The translations under genes and the position numbers were made by a program. The notes beneath the pieces were generated by a model, which did no database searches, was not told the origin of the DNA, and worked only from the letters and a program-made list of their open reading frames with translations. From PMNU01 sp035479875 (GTDB taxonomy: Bacteria > Patescibacteriota > Saccharimonadia > Saccharimonadales > UBA4665), in assembly GCA_035479875.1 (NCBI GenBank), contig DATIIH010000004.1, positions 1-64,000 of the forward strand: 64,000 bases of DNA, written 5' to 3'. Positions 7,630-15,546 of the stretch are shown one piece after another; position 1 is the first letter of the stretch, and each line of letters starts with the position of its first letter.

Positions 7630-8424
7630 CTAGCCACTAACCGGGTCGTGAGTGACACACCCCGGCGTGACAAAGTCTTGTAAATATACCTTTTGGCCAA
7701 AGTAGGTCTCCCAAGACGCGTGCAGTGCGGTAATCTTATCGTACACGCTCGTCTGAATGGCGGGGTCGAGATACTGGAATGGGCACAGATGCTGTGGATA
7801 ATTATGCGCAGTATAGAGGATGCCAATCTCGAGCAAACCAAATCCCGGCGTGATAGCAGCGTCCTTGGAGCTCACCTCGCCAATAGTTTGTCCGCCCACC
7901 ACATGGTCGCCCTTTTTAACGAGCGGGTTATCGACGTGCTCGGTTTCGTAGATGTAACGGCTGTTCGGAAAGCGCGCAACCCAAATAGTGTAATCATTGC
8001 TATATAGTTGTTTAACGTCTACCACCTCGCCTGTAACCAGCGCTTGCACTTTGGTGTGCAAAGGAAGTACAAAGGTGGGTTGAGGATTCTTTTTGGTGGG
8101 GTCGTTTGGCGAGCGGTAATCTTGCGTTCCAAAATCTTGCCAAATTTGATGGTTGTGACCGCTCAGGGAATGATCAACCGTGGTAAATTCCATATCGCCG
8201 GCTTGGTTGGTGGAGGGGTTGTAGTAGTCGAGGTTAAAGCCGACGCTTTCTAGCAATAATGGCCGATCGTCGGCAGCTGATGGCAGCTGGCGGCTACTAC
8301 TGGCTACGTGAGTTTTGTGTAAGACCTTAAATGTGCGCCAGCCGGCAAAACCAACAACACTGAGCACAAGCACGCAGATCAACAGAATTTGCAGATGGAC
8401 AAAACCGTCACGGCGTTTATTCAT
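7630..8424 (-). CDS. Membrane-anchored M23-fold protein, probably non-catalytic
   Basis: This is the last gene of the pilus locus, 264 residues, with a membrane helix at about residues 9-29 and an extracytoplasmic domain. The second half follows the LytM/M23 peptidase order: LPLHTKVQALVTGEVVDV, then YETEHVDNPLVKKGDHVVGG with QTIGEV. The single active-site histidine of EHVD is present. However, the Zn-binding HxxxD has no clear match, and the final HxH strand is replaced by PGFGLLEIGI. It therefore probably lacks zinc and peptidase activity and may bind peptidoglycan or guide the pilus, as degenerate M23 proteins do elsewhere. It overlaps the preceding gene by 8 bases (ATGAATAA), indicating translational coupling. 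Confidence 0.7.
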   Translation of the reverse strand: MNKRRDGFVHLQILLICVLVLSVVGFAGWRTFKVLHKTHVASSSRQLPSAADDRPLLLESVGFNLDYYNPSTNQAGDMEFTTVDHSLSGHNHQIWQDFGTQDYRSPNDPTKKNPQPTFVLPLHTKVQALVTGEVVDVKQLYSNDYTIWVARFPNSRYIYETEHVDNPLVKKGDHVVGGQTIGEVSSKDAAITPGFGLLEIGILYTAHNYPQHLCPFQYLDPAIQTSVYDKITALHASWETYFGQKVYLQDFVTPGCVTHDPVSG

Positions 8425-8707
8425 GGAACGGATTTTGCCGCGATTGATTAAAGAGGGCCTGGACGCTTACGCTGTTATCCTGGAGCTGCTTAATCTTGTT
8501 GATCGTAGGTTGGTCGATATGCGGTCTTGACGTGCTCACCTGGGAGGCAACGGCGTTTTGGTCGGGCTTCGCGCTGCTGAGTGTCTGGATTCGTAGGACG
8601 ATAAATCCGTACAACAATACGAGTATCCCAATGAACAGCAGCATTCTGAACTCTATGAGGCGTTTTGTAGAGTGTTGCAGTTGGCTTTTGAGATCGCTTG
8701 TGTTCAT
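8417..8707 (-). CDS. Small single-pass pilus-locus protein (PilP-position)
   Basis: A 96-residue protein with one membrane segment (about residues 22-40, LLFIGILVLLYGFIV) and a short outside tail. It occupies the place of PilP after PilO, but it lacks a lipobox and the PilP beta domain, so homology is not shown. It is coupled to pilO by an ATGA overlap and to the M23-fold gene by an 8-base overlap. A role as an accessory of the PilMNO inner-membrane complex is inferred from position. Confidence 0.6.
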   Translation of the reverse strand: MNTSDLKSQLQHSTKRLIEFRMLLFIGILVLLYGFIVLRIQTLSSAKPDQNAVASQVSTSRPHIDQPTINKIKQLQDNSVSVQALFNQSRQNPFHE

Positions 8708-9309
8708 GGCTTTATAAACTCATCGATTACTAGTGTAAAGGCGGTCATGTTGGGGTTCTTTTGGTCGGGCTGCACATTTATGCTGCTTACTTCTGCGGTT
8801 CTGCGGTTCTGCTCTATTTTAGACAGAAAGGTGGTGAAGTTATTGTAAGGCACCAGGTCGGTGCTAGCCTGGGTGATAGTAATCTGCAGATCATAGACGC
8901 CCGCTATACCTTTAACGGGAGTGACTTGTGTGAGGCCGCCCGGTGTTTTTACGTGAGCACCGCCGAGCGTTGAAGCCGGGAAAGTAATCGAGGTAAGGCG
9001 CGCAATACCGCTCTGGGCCGCCAGGTTAACAATTTCCTGCACTGCTTCGGCCTGGTCTTTGTCTTGCGGTACCACCGTCTTGGCAATCGTGTTGAGCGAG
9101 GAGTAGGTGGCTACATCTCGTTTATCTTGGATGAGCTGCGACTGCTCGTCGGCAGTGGCCTGGTTTTTGGCCTTCAGACTCACTAAGGTTTTAGACTGGG
9201 CTTCGAGCAGGATGTTGGCCTCGCGTACGCTCATCAGAATACCGACAGCCAACAGCACCAGCAGGGCAATCAGAGCAAAGTATAGTTTTTTGCTGTTGAC
9301 GGCCATCAT
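8704..9309 (-). CDS. pilO: PilO-like type IV pilus inner-membrane protein
   Basis: The protein has 201 residues. A membrane helix (about residues 9-27) is followed by a coiled coil (LEAQSKTLVSLKAKNQATAD) and a small beta-alpha domain, the PilO plan. PilO forms a heterodimer with PilN linking the cytoplasmic PilM ring to the outer parts of the machine. The start ATG overlaps the pilN stop as ATGA. Sequence identity to classic PilO is low, so the call rests on topology plus gene order M-N-O. Confidence 0.75.
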   Translation of the reverse strand: MMAVNSKKLYFALIALLVLLAVGILMSVREANILLEAQSKTLVSLKAKNQATADEQSQLIQDKRDVATYSSLNTIAKTVVPQDKDQAEAVQEIVNLAAQSGIARLTSITFPASTLGGAHVKTPGGLTQVTPVKGIAGVYDLQITITQASTDLVPYNNFTTFLSKIEQNRRTAEVSSINVQPDQKNPNMTAFTLVIDEFIKP

Positions 9310-9911
9310 GAACCGGCCTTTGCGGTGCTGGAGTTAATGAACAGGAATGGGTTATTGCTGGTAAATGCCGCACGGATGTTGGCGGTACAGGGGTAATTGG
9401 CGTTGGTATTGGTAGTGGTCGAACAGTTGATGCTTTCGATGTCGGCCTTGGAGAATATTTGATTGCTTGGGTCGGCTAGGTTCACCTGTAACTGGGTAGC
9501 TGCGTTGTAGTTGGCGGCTTGGGCGGTGATGTCGATGGCGCTCTCAGTTTGCGATATAGATAAGTTAGTAAGTATCACATTAGGTGGCGTAATAGTGCCT
9601 AGTCGCGCCAGAAGCTTGGAGAATAAGATTTCTTTGGATAATACTTGGACCATCAGTTTGAGGTTGTTAGAGATGTCGGATACCTGTTTTTGCACGCTGG
9701 CGATATTTTGGCTGGCGAGTTGGTTCTGCACATCGGCAATATGTGTTTTGTAGGAGTCTATAGAGTTATTCATGGCAAACAGGCCGGCGGTGGTAATCAC
9801 CAGCACGCCTCCGATTGCCAGCACGCAGGCTAGCGACCAGCGAAGTAGCCGACGGTTGTAGTGGGCGTAACGATAGTCTTGTTTGAGGCTGGGCGGCAGT
9901 AAGTTGATCAT
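9306..9911 (-). CDS. pilN: PilN-like type IV pilus assembly protein
   Basis: The protein has 201 residues and begins MINLLPPSLKQDYRY, the conserved PilN N-terminus whose INLLP motif docks into PilM. A membrane helix follows at about 30-50, then a coiled coil (YKTHIADVQNQLASQ) and a periplasm-facing alpha/beta domain. The Thr/Asn/Ser-rich C-terminus contains a probable disulfide pair (Cys in INCST and YPCTAN). Its ATG overlaps the pilM stop by 4 bases. Confidence 0.85.
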   Translation of the reverse strand: MINLLPPSLKQDYRYAHYNRRLLRWSLACVLAIGGVLVITTAGLFAMNNSIDSYKTHIADVQNQLASQNIASVQKQVSDISNNLKLMVQVLSKEILFSKLLARLGTITPPNVILTNLSISQTESAIDITAQAANYNAATQLQVNLADPSNQIFSKADIESINCSTTTNTNANYPCTANIRAAFTSNNPFLFINSSTAKAGS

Positions 9912-10987
9912 GCAAAAATCTCCGCGGGATTGGTAACGGCTAGGCCAGCCACTGTGGCGTATGACATACGGTCGGCATGTTTAAAGGGCGGGAGTGCTCC
10001 AAATTGGATATGCGTTGCCGGGCCAAACGACCGTACGGGCAAGCGTAGTTGTTCGGTGAGGTAATCGGCCAGCCCGGGCATGTTGGCGCCACCGCCCATG
10101 GTGATTATTTGGCCAATCGGCGGCTCCTTGATGTAACGTTGCTCGTAGTAGCGAACGGTGCGACGCGTTTCTTTTATCAGTAGCTCAAGCGCGGGTTGCA
10201 GGGCAGTGACGATTTGCTCTTGAGCAGCGCTTGATGACAGTCCGTACTTGGTCTTGAGCATCACCGCCTCGGCGGGCGTAACATGCAGGTGTTCGGAGAT
10301 AGTTTGAGTGATGTTGTCGCCGCCAAAAGCTACGGTGCCGGTAACCACAAGCCCATGGTTGACCACCGTGATATTGGCGCTCTCAGTGCCAAAATCAATC
10401 AGTACCGATGGGATGTTACTGTGTTTGTCGTGCGCGAACAGCCGGGCGTTAGCGCCAATCGAGGTGTCGAACAGCACTGGCTCCAGCCCTAGCATGCGAG
10501 CTAGCACCAGGTAGGAGTCGACAATCTTTTTGGGCATGGCCACTACAAAAACGTCCATGTCGTTACCCTCTTCGCGGATGATGGTGTAATCTACGTACAA
10601 CTCTTCGTTGCGATTAGGGATGTACTGCTCGATTTCGGTTTGGACGGCTTCGTCGATGTCTTTGGCGGTCATTTTGGGCAGTTGCACTGCCCGGGTTATC
10701 GCCCGGCTGGCCGGCAGCGAGATCGCTACACGATTGGTGTTAATGGTACCGATCAGTTCTTCGTTAAACATTTTTACCGAGACCTTAGCGATCAGCTCCG
10801 GCCTAACAATCACACCGTCTACAATAGCGCTCGATTCAAACGCGGCGCTGCCGTAGCCTTTGAGCAGGGGCACTTTATGGCCGAGGTCAACCTGCATAAC
10901 GCGCAACAGCTGGTGGCCGATATCTAGCCCAAAAAGTGGCTTATCCTCGAAAAAATACGTCGTCAAACTTTTTATCGGTTTTTTCAT
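9908..10987 (-). CDS. pilM: Type IV pilus assembly protein PilM
   Basis: PilM is a cytoplasmic, FtsA-like actin-fold ATPase that binds the PilN tail. The 359-residue protein shows the phosphate-1 motif FGLDIGHQLLRV near residues 18-29, a SHS2-like insertion, the phosphate-2 segment VLIDFGTESANITVV and the adenosine motif ITMGGGANMPGL near residue 298. It starts after an AAGGTG box, with its own TATACT promoter about 40 bases upstream. That separates the pilMNO block from the minor pilin block. Overlaps with pilN show coupling. Confidence 0.93.
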   Translation of the reverse strand: MKKPIKSLTTYFFEDKPLFGLDIGHQLLRVMQVDLGHKVPLLKGYGSAAFESSAIVDGVIVRPELIAKVSVKMFNEELIGTINTNRVAISLPASRAITRAVQLPKMTAKDIDEAVQTEIEQYIPNRNEELYVDYTIIREEGNDMDVFVVAMPKKIVDSYLVLARMLGLEPVLFDTSIGANARLFAHDKHSNIPSVLIDFGTESANITVVNHGLVVTGTVAFGGDNITQTISEHLHVTPAEAVMLKTKYGLSSSAAQEQIVTALQPALELLIKETRRTVRYYEQRYIKEPPIGQIITMGGGANMPGLADYLTEQLRLPVRSFGPATHIQFGALPPFKHADRMSYATVAGLAVTNPAEIFA

Positions 10988-11024
10988 GGCACCTTAGCTA
11001 AGCATAAGTGTTATCTCTAGCAGC

Positions 11025-11030
11025 AGTATA
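11025..11030 (-). promoter_or_regulatory. -10 element upstream of pilM
   Basis: Read on the minus strand, TATACT lies 37 bases before the pilM ATG, with a TAAGGTG ribosome-binding site between them. It would give the pilMNO genes a promoter separate from the pilin genes. No clear -35 is visible. Confidence 0.45.
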
Positions 11031-11068
11031 GCATTATTGGAGGTGCTTACGGAATATGTAGACAGCAG

Positions 11069-12478
11069 CTAAGTGGCGATTTGTTGGTAACTGGTAATAG
11101 TCCAGGTTTTGGATCCGGTAGACAGGCTGGTGCCAAAAATGACCGTACCCGCGCCAGTAAGATCCACCGTCTGGCCGGCGGCAGCGCCGACGTTGCCACT
11201 GCCGGCCAGCGAGACTTTGCTCCAGTAAGCGTCAAAGACCATGCCTGGCAAGTTCACCGCACCGCTCACGCTGATAGTCTGCAAGGCCTGGGAAGTTTTG
11301 AGGTCATTGCCGGTGATGCTCCCGCAGTTTGGACCGCAGGGTGCGCTACTCTTAAAGCTTACAAAATCAATGCCGGTGCCGCTGGTGTTGGCGATCATGG
11401 CCGTCGAACCGCCCACAGTAATGGTGCCATCTACCATGACAATCGGGCGAGTGGTACCCAGGCTGTTGGCCACCGTAATCCTAGATGCGCCGTTGACGGT
11501 CAAGTCGCCGGTGATGTAGACGTTGCCGTTGATGGTCACATTGCAGCTGCTGCCAACGTCAACGTTGCCAGTTAGCTTGAGGTTAGCCGGCCAGGTGCGG
11601 TCAAACGGAGAGTTGTTGCAGACATACGTGTTGCTGTTGCCAGAGGCGTTTGTAGTAACAGCGGCGATTTGAGCTGAACGGTTGTAGGTGGGCGAACTGG
11701 CAGCAGGTGCGGTGCAGCCTACCTTGAGACCTAAGCCGGTGCTACCGCCTTGAATGTTGTTGTTGGGACCAGTGCTTGTTTGCCCGGTGGCGCACACTGT
11801 GCCGTAGATGTTAGTGCTGTGTGCAAGAGTAATTGGCTCGGTGCCGCTACATAATTGTGGATACGTGGGGCCGGGGTTGGCTCCCGTGGGGCAGGCAATG
11901 TTGGCAACGTCAACATTAAGCGGGTGGGCAGAGGTACCGATTTTGGACGTCCCATTTAAGGTTAGGGTCCCGCCCACGTACACGTCGGAGTTTGTTATGT
12001 TAGCGTTGCCGCCCAAAATAAGCCCGCCCGGTCCGCTATACACTGAATAGCCGCTGCTGCCCGTGCCCACCACCGTGGCGCGTATCTGGCGCGTGAGGTA
12101 GGGCGTGGTGTCGGTAGTTCGTCGGTACACTTTACCGGTGGAGAGAATTGTCTTGGAGGTACCATCGGCATTGGTGGTCACCGTGGACGTGAACGTAGCA
12201 CGACCCTGCGTGCTATCGCTAAAGAACTGTTGGGCCGCAGAGTAGCCGCTAAATGTATCGTCGGTATTAAGTTGGTGTACCGATTGTTCGATGCCTGCCT
12301 CGGCCACCAGCTGTGCGTTTTGGCTAAACGATTCACGCCTGGTGTGCTGATACTGCAGTGCCACCAGTTGCGCTATCGAAAAGCCAATGGCCGTCAGGAA
12401 TAGGATCATCACAATTGCCGATACCAAGATCCAGCCCTCTTTTTTGCTGATGTTCACCGAAAATATGTTTTTATTCAT
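11069..12478 (-). CDS. PilX-like protein with a beta-helical surface domain
   Basis: The 469-residue protein has a PilX-type N-terminus: a hydrophobic helix (about residues 13-38, GWILVSAIVMILFL) followed by an AEAGIEQSVHQL segment typical of PilX_N. From about residue 150 it contains repeated short beta turns such as GGNANITNSDVYVGGTLTLNG and VTINGNVYITGDLTVNG, the look of a right-handed beta helix found in minor-pilin-associated adhesins. Two CxxxxCG-type cysteine pairs occur. No prepilin G-F-E peptidase motif is present, in contrast to the three neighbours. It overlaps the PilW-like gene by 8 bases. A tip-located minor pilin or adhesin is the likely role. Confidence 0.72.
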   Translation of the reverse strand: MNKNIFSVNISKKEGWILVSAIVMILFLTAIGFSIAQLVALQYQHTRRESFSQNAQLVAEAGIEQSVHQLNTDDTFSGYSAAQQFFSDSTQGRATFTSTVTTNADGTSKTILSTGKVYRRTTDTTPYLTRQIRATVVGTGSSGYSVYSGPGGLILGGNANITNSDVYVGGTLTLNGTSKIGTSAHPLNVDVANIACPTGANPGPTYPQLCSGTEPITLAHSTNIYGTVCATGQTSTGPNNNIQGGSTGLGLKVGCTAPAASSPTYNRSAQIAAVTTNASGNSNTYVCNNSPFDRTWPANLKLTGNVDVGSSCNVTINGNVYITGDLTVNGASRITVANSLGTTRPIVMVDGTITVGGSTAMIANTSGTGIDFVSFKSSAPCGPNCGSITGNDLKTSQALQTISVSGAVNLPGMVFDAYWSKVSLAGSGNVGAAAGQTVDLTGAGTVIFGTSLSTGSKTWTITSYQQIAT

Positions 12479-13157
12479 TGCGGAATACCATCCTCGTAGT
12501 ATAGCTTGCCGTTGCCGCTTTGCTGCCTTGCTTAGACGACAGAGTTATAGAAATCTGCACAGAGCGGGCGTCGGTAGCAGTAACGACGTTTTCGTCGGCG
12601 TCATAATAGGTAAGGGTAAAGCTGGATACGCCGGTGGCGATCGTGAGGTCGGCCGGGCAACTGGGGGTTGCGCTGCCCTGCGGGCAGGTAGTTACGGCGG
12701 CGTCGCTGGCGCTATTCGACTTGAGTGTGCGTCTGTATAGTTTGCCACTGGACAGGTAGTATATTTCGTTGTCTTTTTGGCTAATGTATTTTGCCGGATC
12801 GCTAAAGATGATATCGCTGTTTCTGTCGACGGCGGCCTTGGCCAGCACTAATACTTGGCTGCCCGACGTCCAACCGTACTGCTGCCCACCTGGCCCGTTG
12901 GCGTCGGCCCAGCGGTTGTTTTGGTCGGTGCTCCCGGAAAGCCGAATGTCGTTGCTGATGGTATCAAGGGCGTTTTCGGCCGTAGTAAGCAAGTTGGAGC
13001 GGCTTTGGGCCAACGACGACGCTTGGAGCCAGGTAGTGATAAAGTTGGCCAGCGACAGCGCCAGAATGCTGACGATGAGCATCGTTATCAATAGTTCAAT
13101 GAGCGTAAAACCGCCCTCGGCGCGCTTTTTACTGCCAGGCAGAGCGAGGTCGGTCAT
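12471..13157 (-). CDS. PilW-like minor pilin
   Basis: The 228-residue protein carries the class III signal RAEGGFTLIELLITMLIV: prepilin peptidase would cut after Gly and N-methylate Phe, and the Glu five residues after the cut is present. The basic leader has about 16 residues. The body, with many beta strands and a CPQGSATPSCP disulfide loop, resembles PilW-type minor pilins. The start overlaps the previous gene (ATGA) and the end overlaps the PilX-like gene. No prepilin peptidase gene lies in this window. Confidence 0.82.
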   Translation of the reverse strand: MTDLALPGSKKRAEGGFTLIELLITMLIVSILALSLANFITTWLQASSLAQSRSNLLTTAENALDTISNDIRLSGSTDQNNRWADANGPGGQQYGWTSGSQVLVLAKAAVDRNSDIIFSDPAKYISQKDNEIYYLSSGKLYRRTLKSNSASDAAVTTCPQGSATPSCPADLTIATGVSSFTLTYYDADENVVTATDARSVQISITLSSKQGSKAATASYTTRMVFRNE

Positions 13158-13594
13158 TGCCCTTGTCCTAGCCCGATAACGCCGATTTCTGAGCTTAGCG
13201 TAATCGTTTGCGCCTTACCGTAGTCGGTGTAGCTAATGGTTACATCAACGCGGCGCAGGTCGTCTACCGGCTGGCTGACGGCCACGGTGCCGGTTTTGCC
13301 CTTTGGCAAGCTAGCTGGCAGGCTGGCGGTAAAATTGATGTTACTGCCGGGGTTAAGCGAGTTGTAGCCGTTGTTGCGCAGGTCTTCGATCTCGGTGCGT
13401 GCTGCACGGACGGCTAAGTCATAGTGCTGGCTTTGGACCTCTGTGATCTGCATGAGGTAGTACAAACCGCCCATGCTGGTAATGACGATGCCGAGCACAA
13501 TAAGAGTAACCAATAATTCAACAAGGGTAAAACCACTGTCTTTTGGTGTGCGTCTAGCGTCTAGCGCCGCGCGGTCTAACATACTGCGTGACAT
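13154..13594 (-). CDS. PilV-like minor pilin
   Basis: A 146-residue prepilin with the cleavage motif DSGFTLVELLVTLIVLG near residue 21 and the expected Glu. The helix continues into a short globular domain with strands such as VAVSQPVDDLRRVDVTISY, typical of PilV/GspI-type minor pilins. It is the first gene after the pilA terminator. A TATAAT 11 bases upstream, lying inside the terminator T-run, can drive it together with the downstream minor pilins. Confidence 0.82.
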   Translation of the reverse strand: MSRSMLDRAALDARRTPKDSGFTLVELLVTLIVLGIVITSMGGLYYLMQITEVQSQHYDLAVRAARTEIEDLRNNGYNSLNPGSNINFTASLPASLPKGKTGTVAVSQPVDDLRRVDVTISYTDYGKAQTITLSSEIGVIGLGQGQ

Positions 13595-13605
13595 CCTAGC
13601 TAGGT

Positions 13606-13611
13606 ATTATA
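13606..13611 (-). promoter_or_regulatory. -10 element of the minor pilin block, merged with a terminator
   Basis: On the minus strand the T-rich end of the pilA terminator reads TTTTATAAT, which contains a consensus -10 hexamer. The minor pilin ATG follows 11 bases later. Termination of the pilA transcript and restart for the minor pilins could thus be packed together. The promoter function is inferred. Confidence 0.5.
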
Positions 13612-13642
13612 AAACCGCTTGAGCTTTTGCCCAAGCGGTTTT
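13611..13642 (-). terminator. Rho-independent terminator downstream of pilA
   Basis: An 11-bp perfect stem (13611-13621 with 13632-13642) has a 10-base loop and AT-rich flanks on both sides. It lies 23 bases after the pilA stop. It would let the major pilin be made in excess over the minor pilins. Confidence 0.85.
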
Positions 13643-13664
13643 ATTGTTTACGAGCCTAAAGTTA

Positions 13665-14093
13665 CTAGTTGGTAACTGTAATGTCGTCGGCCGGCGATGC
13701 GCCGCCAAAGATTGTACCCTTAGCTGTTGTGCTGTAGCCAGTACAGTCGCCACCGGCACCGTTGTCACAGCCAGACGGGCTGGCGGTGTAGGTGTAGTCG
13801 GGACCAACGAATTTAGCGGCGAGGGTGGAGTTGTTGCCGCCCGCAGCACTGGTCATCCAAGCGTCAACTGCGGCTATGTTGGCCGGATAGTTGCTGTTAT
13901 CGGCGTTGTATTCGCCGAGCTTGTTCCTAACCTCGGACAGGGTTGATTGAGCATCAGCCTTGTGCGCCTTGTTTTGCGAGCCGCTGTAGGCTACAAACGC
14001 AATAGCTGCCAAGATGCCGATGATGATAATCACGATTAGTAGCTCGATAAGCGTGAAGCCCTTCGAGTTAGTTTTTTTGCCTTGTTTGGTCAT
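13665..14093 (-). CDS. pilA: Major type IV pilin PilA
   Basis: The 142-residue prepilin has leader MTKQGKKTNSKG, followed by the processed start FTLIELLIVIIIIGILAAI with the essential Glu5. Residues to about 60 form the long pilin helix ending in AQSTLSEVRNKLGEYNADN. The globular part has a cysteine pair (CDNGAGGDC) that may close a D-region loop. It has the shortest and most canonical prepilin body of the set and its own terminator, consistent with being the main subunit. The upstream region holds a long inverted repeat and a small 6-bp hairpin (14125-14142), with a weak AGAAGGA ribosome-binding site. Confidence 0.92.
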   Translation of the reverse strand: MTKQGKKTNSKGFTLIELLIVIIIIGILAAIAFVAYSGSQNKAHKADAQSTLSEVRNKLGEYNADNSNYPANIAAVDAWMTSAAGGNNSTLAAKFVGPDYTYTASPSGCDNGAGGDCTGYSTTAKGTIFGGASPADDITVTN

Positions 14094-14212
14094 ACAGCGC
14101 TCATTCCTTCTCTTAAAGTTTATCCTAGCATTATTGTGCTAGCTGATGCTTGTATTATTTCTTATGCTTATCGCAAAGTCAATAATTTTTAGCGGACAGT
14201 CGCCATTCATTA

Positions 14213-14296
14213 GCAGATTTACTGCGCACTATTAGGAGCTAGTCCTGAGCTCGCTGCGCTCGTGCGGGCGCTCCTAATAGTGCGCAGTAAATCTGC
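14213..14296. repeat. 27-bp perfect inverted repeat between pilC and pilA
   Basis: Bases 14213-14239 are the exact reverse complement of 14270-14296, with a 30-base spacer rich in GC and containing GAGCTCGCTGCGCTC. No T-run follows on either strand, so it is not an ordinary terminator. It could be a fold-back (MITE/REP-like) element, or an RNA stem that stabilises pilA mRNA or separates it from pilBC. Function is unknown. Confidence 0.85.
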
Positions 14297-14308
14297 CGCC
14301 AGAGACGA

Positions 14309-15541
14309 CTACTGACCGGCGTTAGTGGAGATTTGGGTGATGGGGCCAAAGACACTTACAGCGATGAGACCCACCATGCCACCGAGGGCAACAATCATCA
14401 CAGGTTCGATAATCGAAGACAAGGCACCCACGGCAGCGTCTACCTCTCCTTCGTAAAACTCAGCGACTTTGATGATAATCGTATCGGTCTGGCCAGTTTC
14501 TTCACCTACGGCCAACATCTGTGAGACGATAGCCGGAAAGTGTTTGCTCTTCTGCAGTTCGGTGGATAATTGGCTGCCGGCCTGAATGGCTTTGGAACAA
14601 TCCAATAAGTCTTTTTCGATCACGGCATTGCCCATGGCGCCGGCCGTTGTTTCGATGGCTTCCACGATTGATACGCCAGCGCTCATCAGCGAAGCAAAGA
14701 TGCGCGCAAAGCGGGCGATTGCCGTTTTGGTAATAATAATCTTAATTACCGGCACTTTTAGAAGGAACGAGTGCCATTTGTAGCGCCCTTGTGGCGTTTT
14801 GATGTAGTGGCGGAACAGCACGATAGCTATTGGCAAGCCGACCACCACGGTGAAGATAAAGGCCGGCTGTTTCATAGTGTGGCTTATTGATAATAGCGCC
14901 CGGGTGTAAATCGGCAGCTTGGCATTACTGCTGAGCGAGGTGAGTATAGTGCCGATTTTGGGCACGATGAACGTCATAAGTACAAAAAAGGCAATCATTG
15001 TAACCGAACCCACCACGCTAGGGTACACCATGGCGGCGCGAATCTTGCCTTTGAGCGCCGAATCTTTCTCCTGCTGATACGCTAGACGGTCTAAGACCTT
15101 GTCGAGGATACCACCCGCCTCACCGGCGCGTACCATGTTGACGTAGATGGTGGAAAAGGCTTTGGGGTGTTTGCCAAGGGAATCGCTTAAGTTGGCGCCG
15201 CCCTCGACGTCGCTGGTTACTTCTTCGAGTATCTTTTTAAGGGAGGGCGATTCACTCTGTTCTTTAAGGATGGTCAGCGATCGCAGCATGGGCACGCCGG
15301 CATTGATCATGGTGGCGAACTGGCGCGTAAAGATTACGAGGTCGCGCGTCTTGACCTTACCAGCGCCAAATATGGTAATGTTCATGTTAAAGCCGCCGCC
15401 GCTTTTGGCCTCCTTAACGACGATTGGCTGCAACTGCTTGGCGCGCAGTGCGGCGATGGCGGCTTCGCGGGTGTGCGCGCTAATCGTGCCCTTTTGGATT
15501 TGGCCGGTTTGTTGTCTTGCGGTGAATGAGAAATTAGCCAT
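14309..15541 (-). CDS. pilC: Type IV pilus inner-membrane platform protein PilC
   Basis: PilC is the polytopic platform around which the PilB ATPase turns to add pilin subunits. The 410-residue protein has two GspF domains, the first around residues 70-195 and the second around 270-400, with membrane helices near 170-195, 220-245 and 375-400. The conserved segments FTRQFATMINAGVPMLRSL, MVRAGEAGG and SQMLAVGEETGQ are present. It starts 5 bases after pilB and is followed by the long inverted repeat. Confidence 0.95.
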   Translation of the reverse strand: MANFSFTARQQTGQIQKGTISAHTREAAIAALRAKQLQPIVVKEAKSGGGFNMNITIFGAGKVKTRDLVIFTRQFATMINAGVPMLRSLTILKEQSESPSLKKILEEVTSDVEGGANLSDSLGKHPKAFSTIYVNMVRAGEAGGILDKVLDRLAYQQEKDSALKGKIRAAMVYPSVVGSVTMIAFFVLMTFIVPKIGTILTSLSSNAKLPIYTRALLSISHTMKQPAFIFTVVVGLPIAIVLFRHYIKTPQGRYKWHSFLLKVPVIKIIITKTAIARFARIFASLMSAGVSIVEAIETTAGAMGNAVIEKDLLDCSKAIQAGSQLSTELQKSKHFPAIVSQMLAVGEETGQTDTIIIKVAEFYEGEVDAAVGALSSIIEPVMIVALGGMVGLIAVSVFGPITQISTNAGQ

Positions 15542-15546
15542 ATGTT

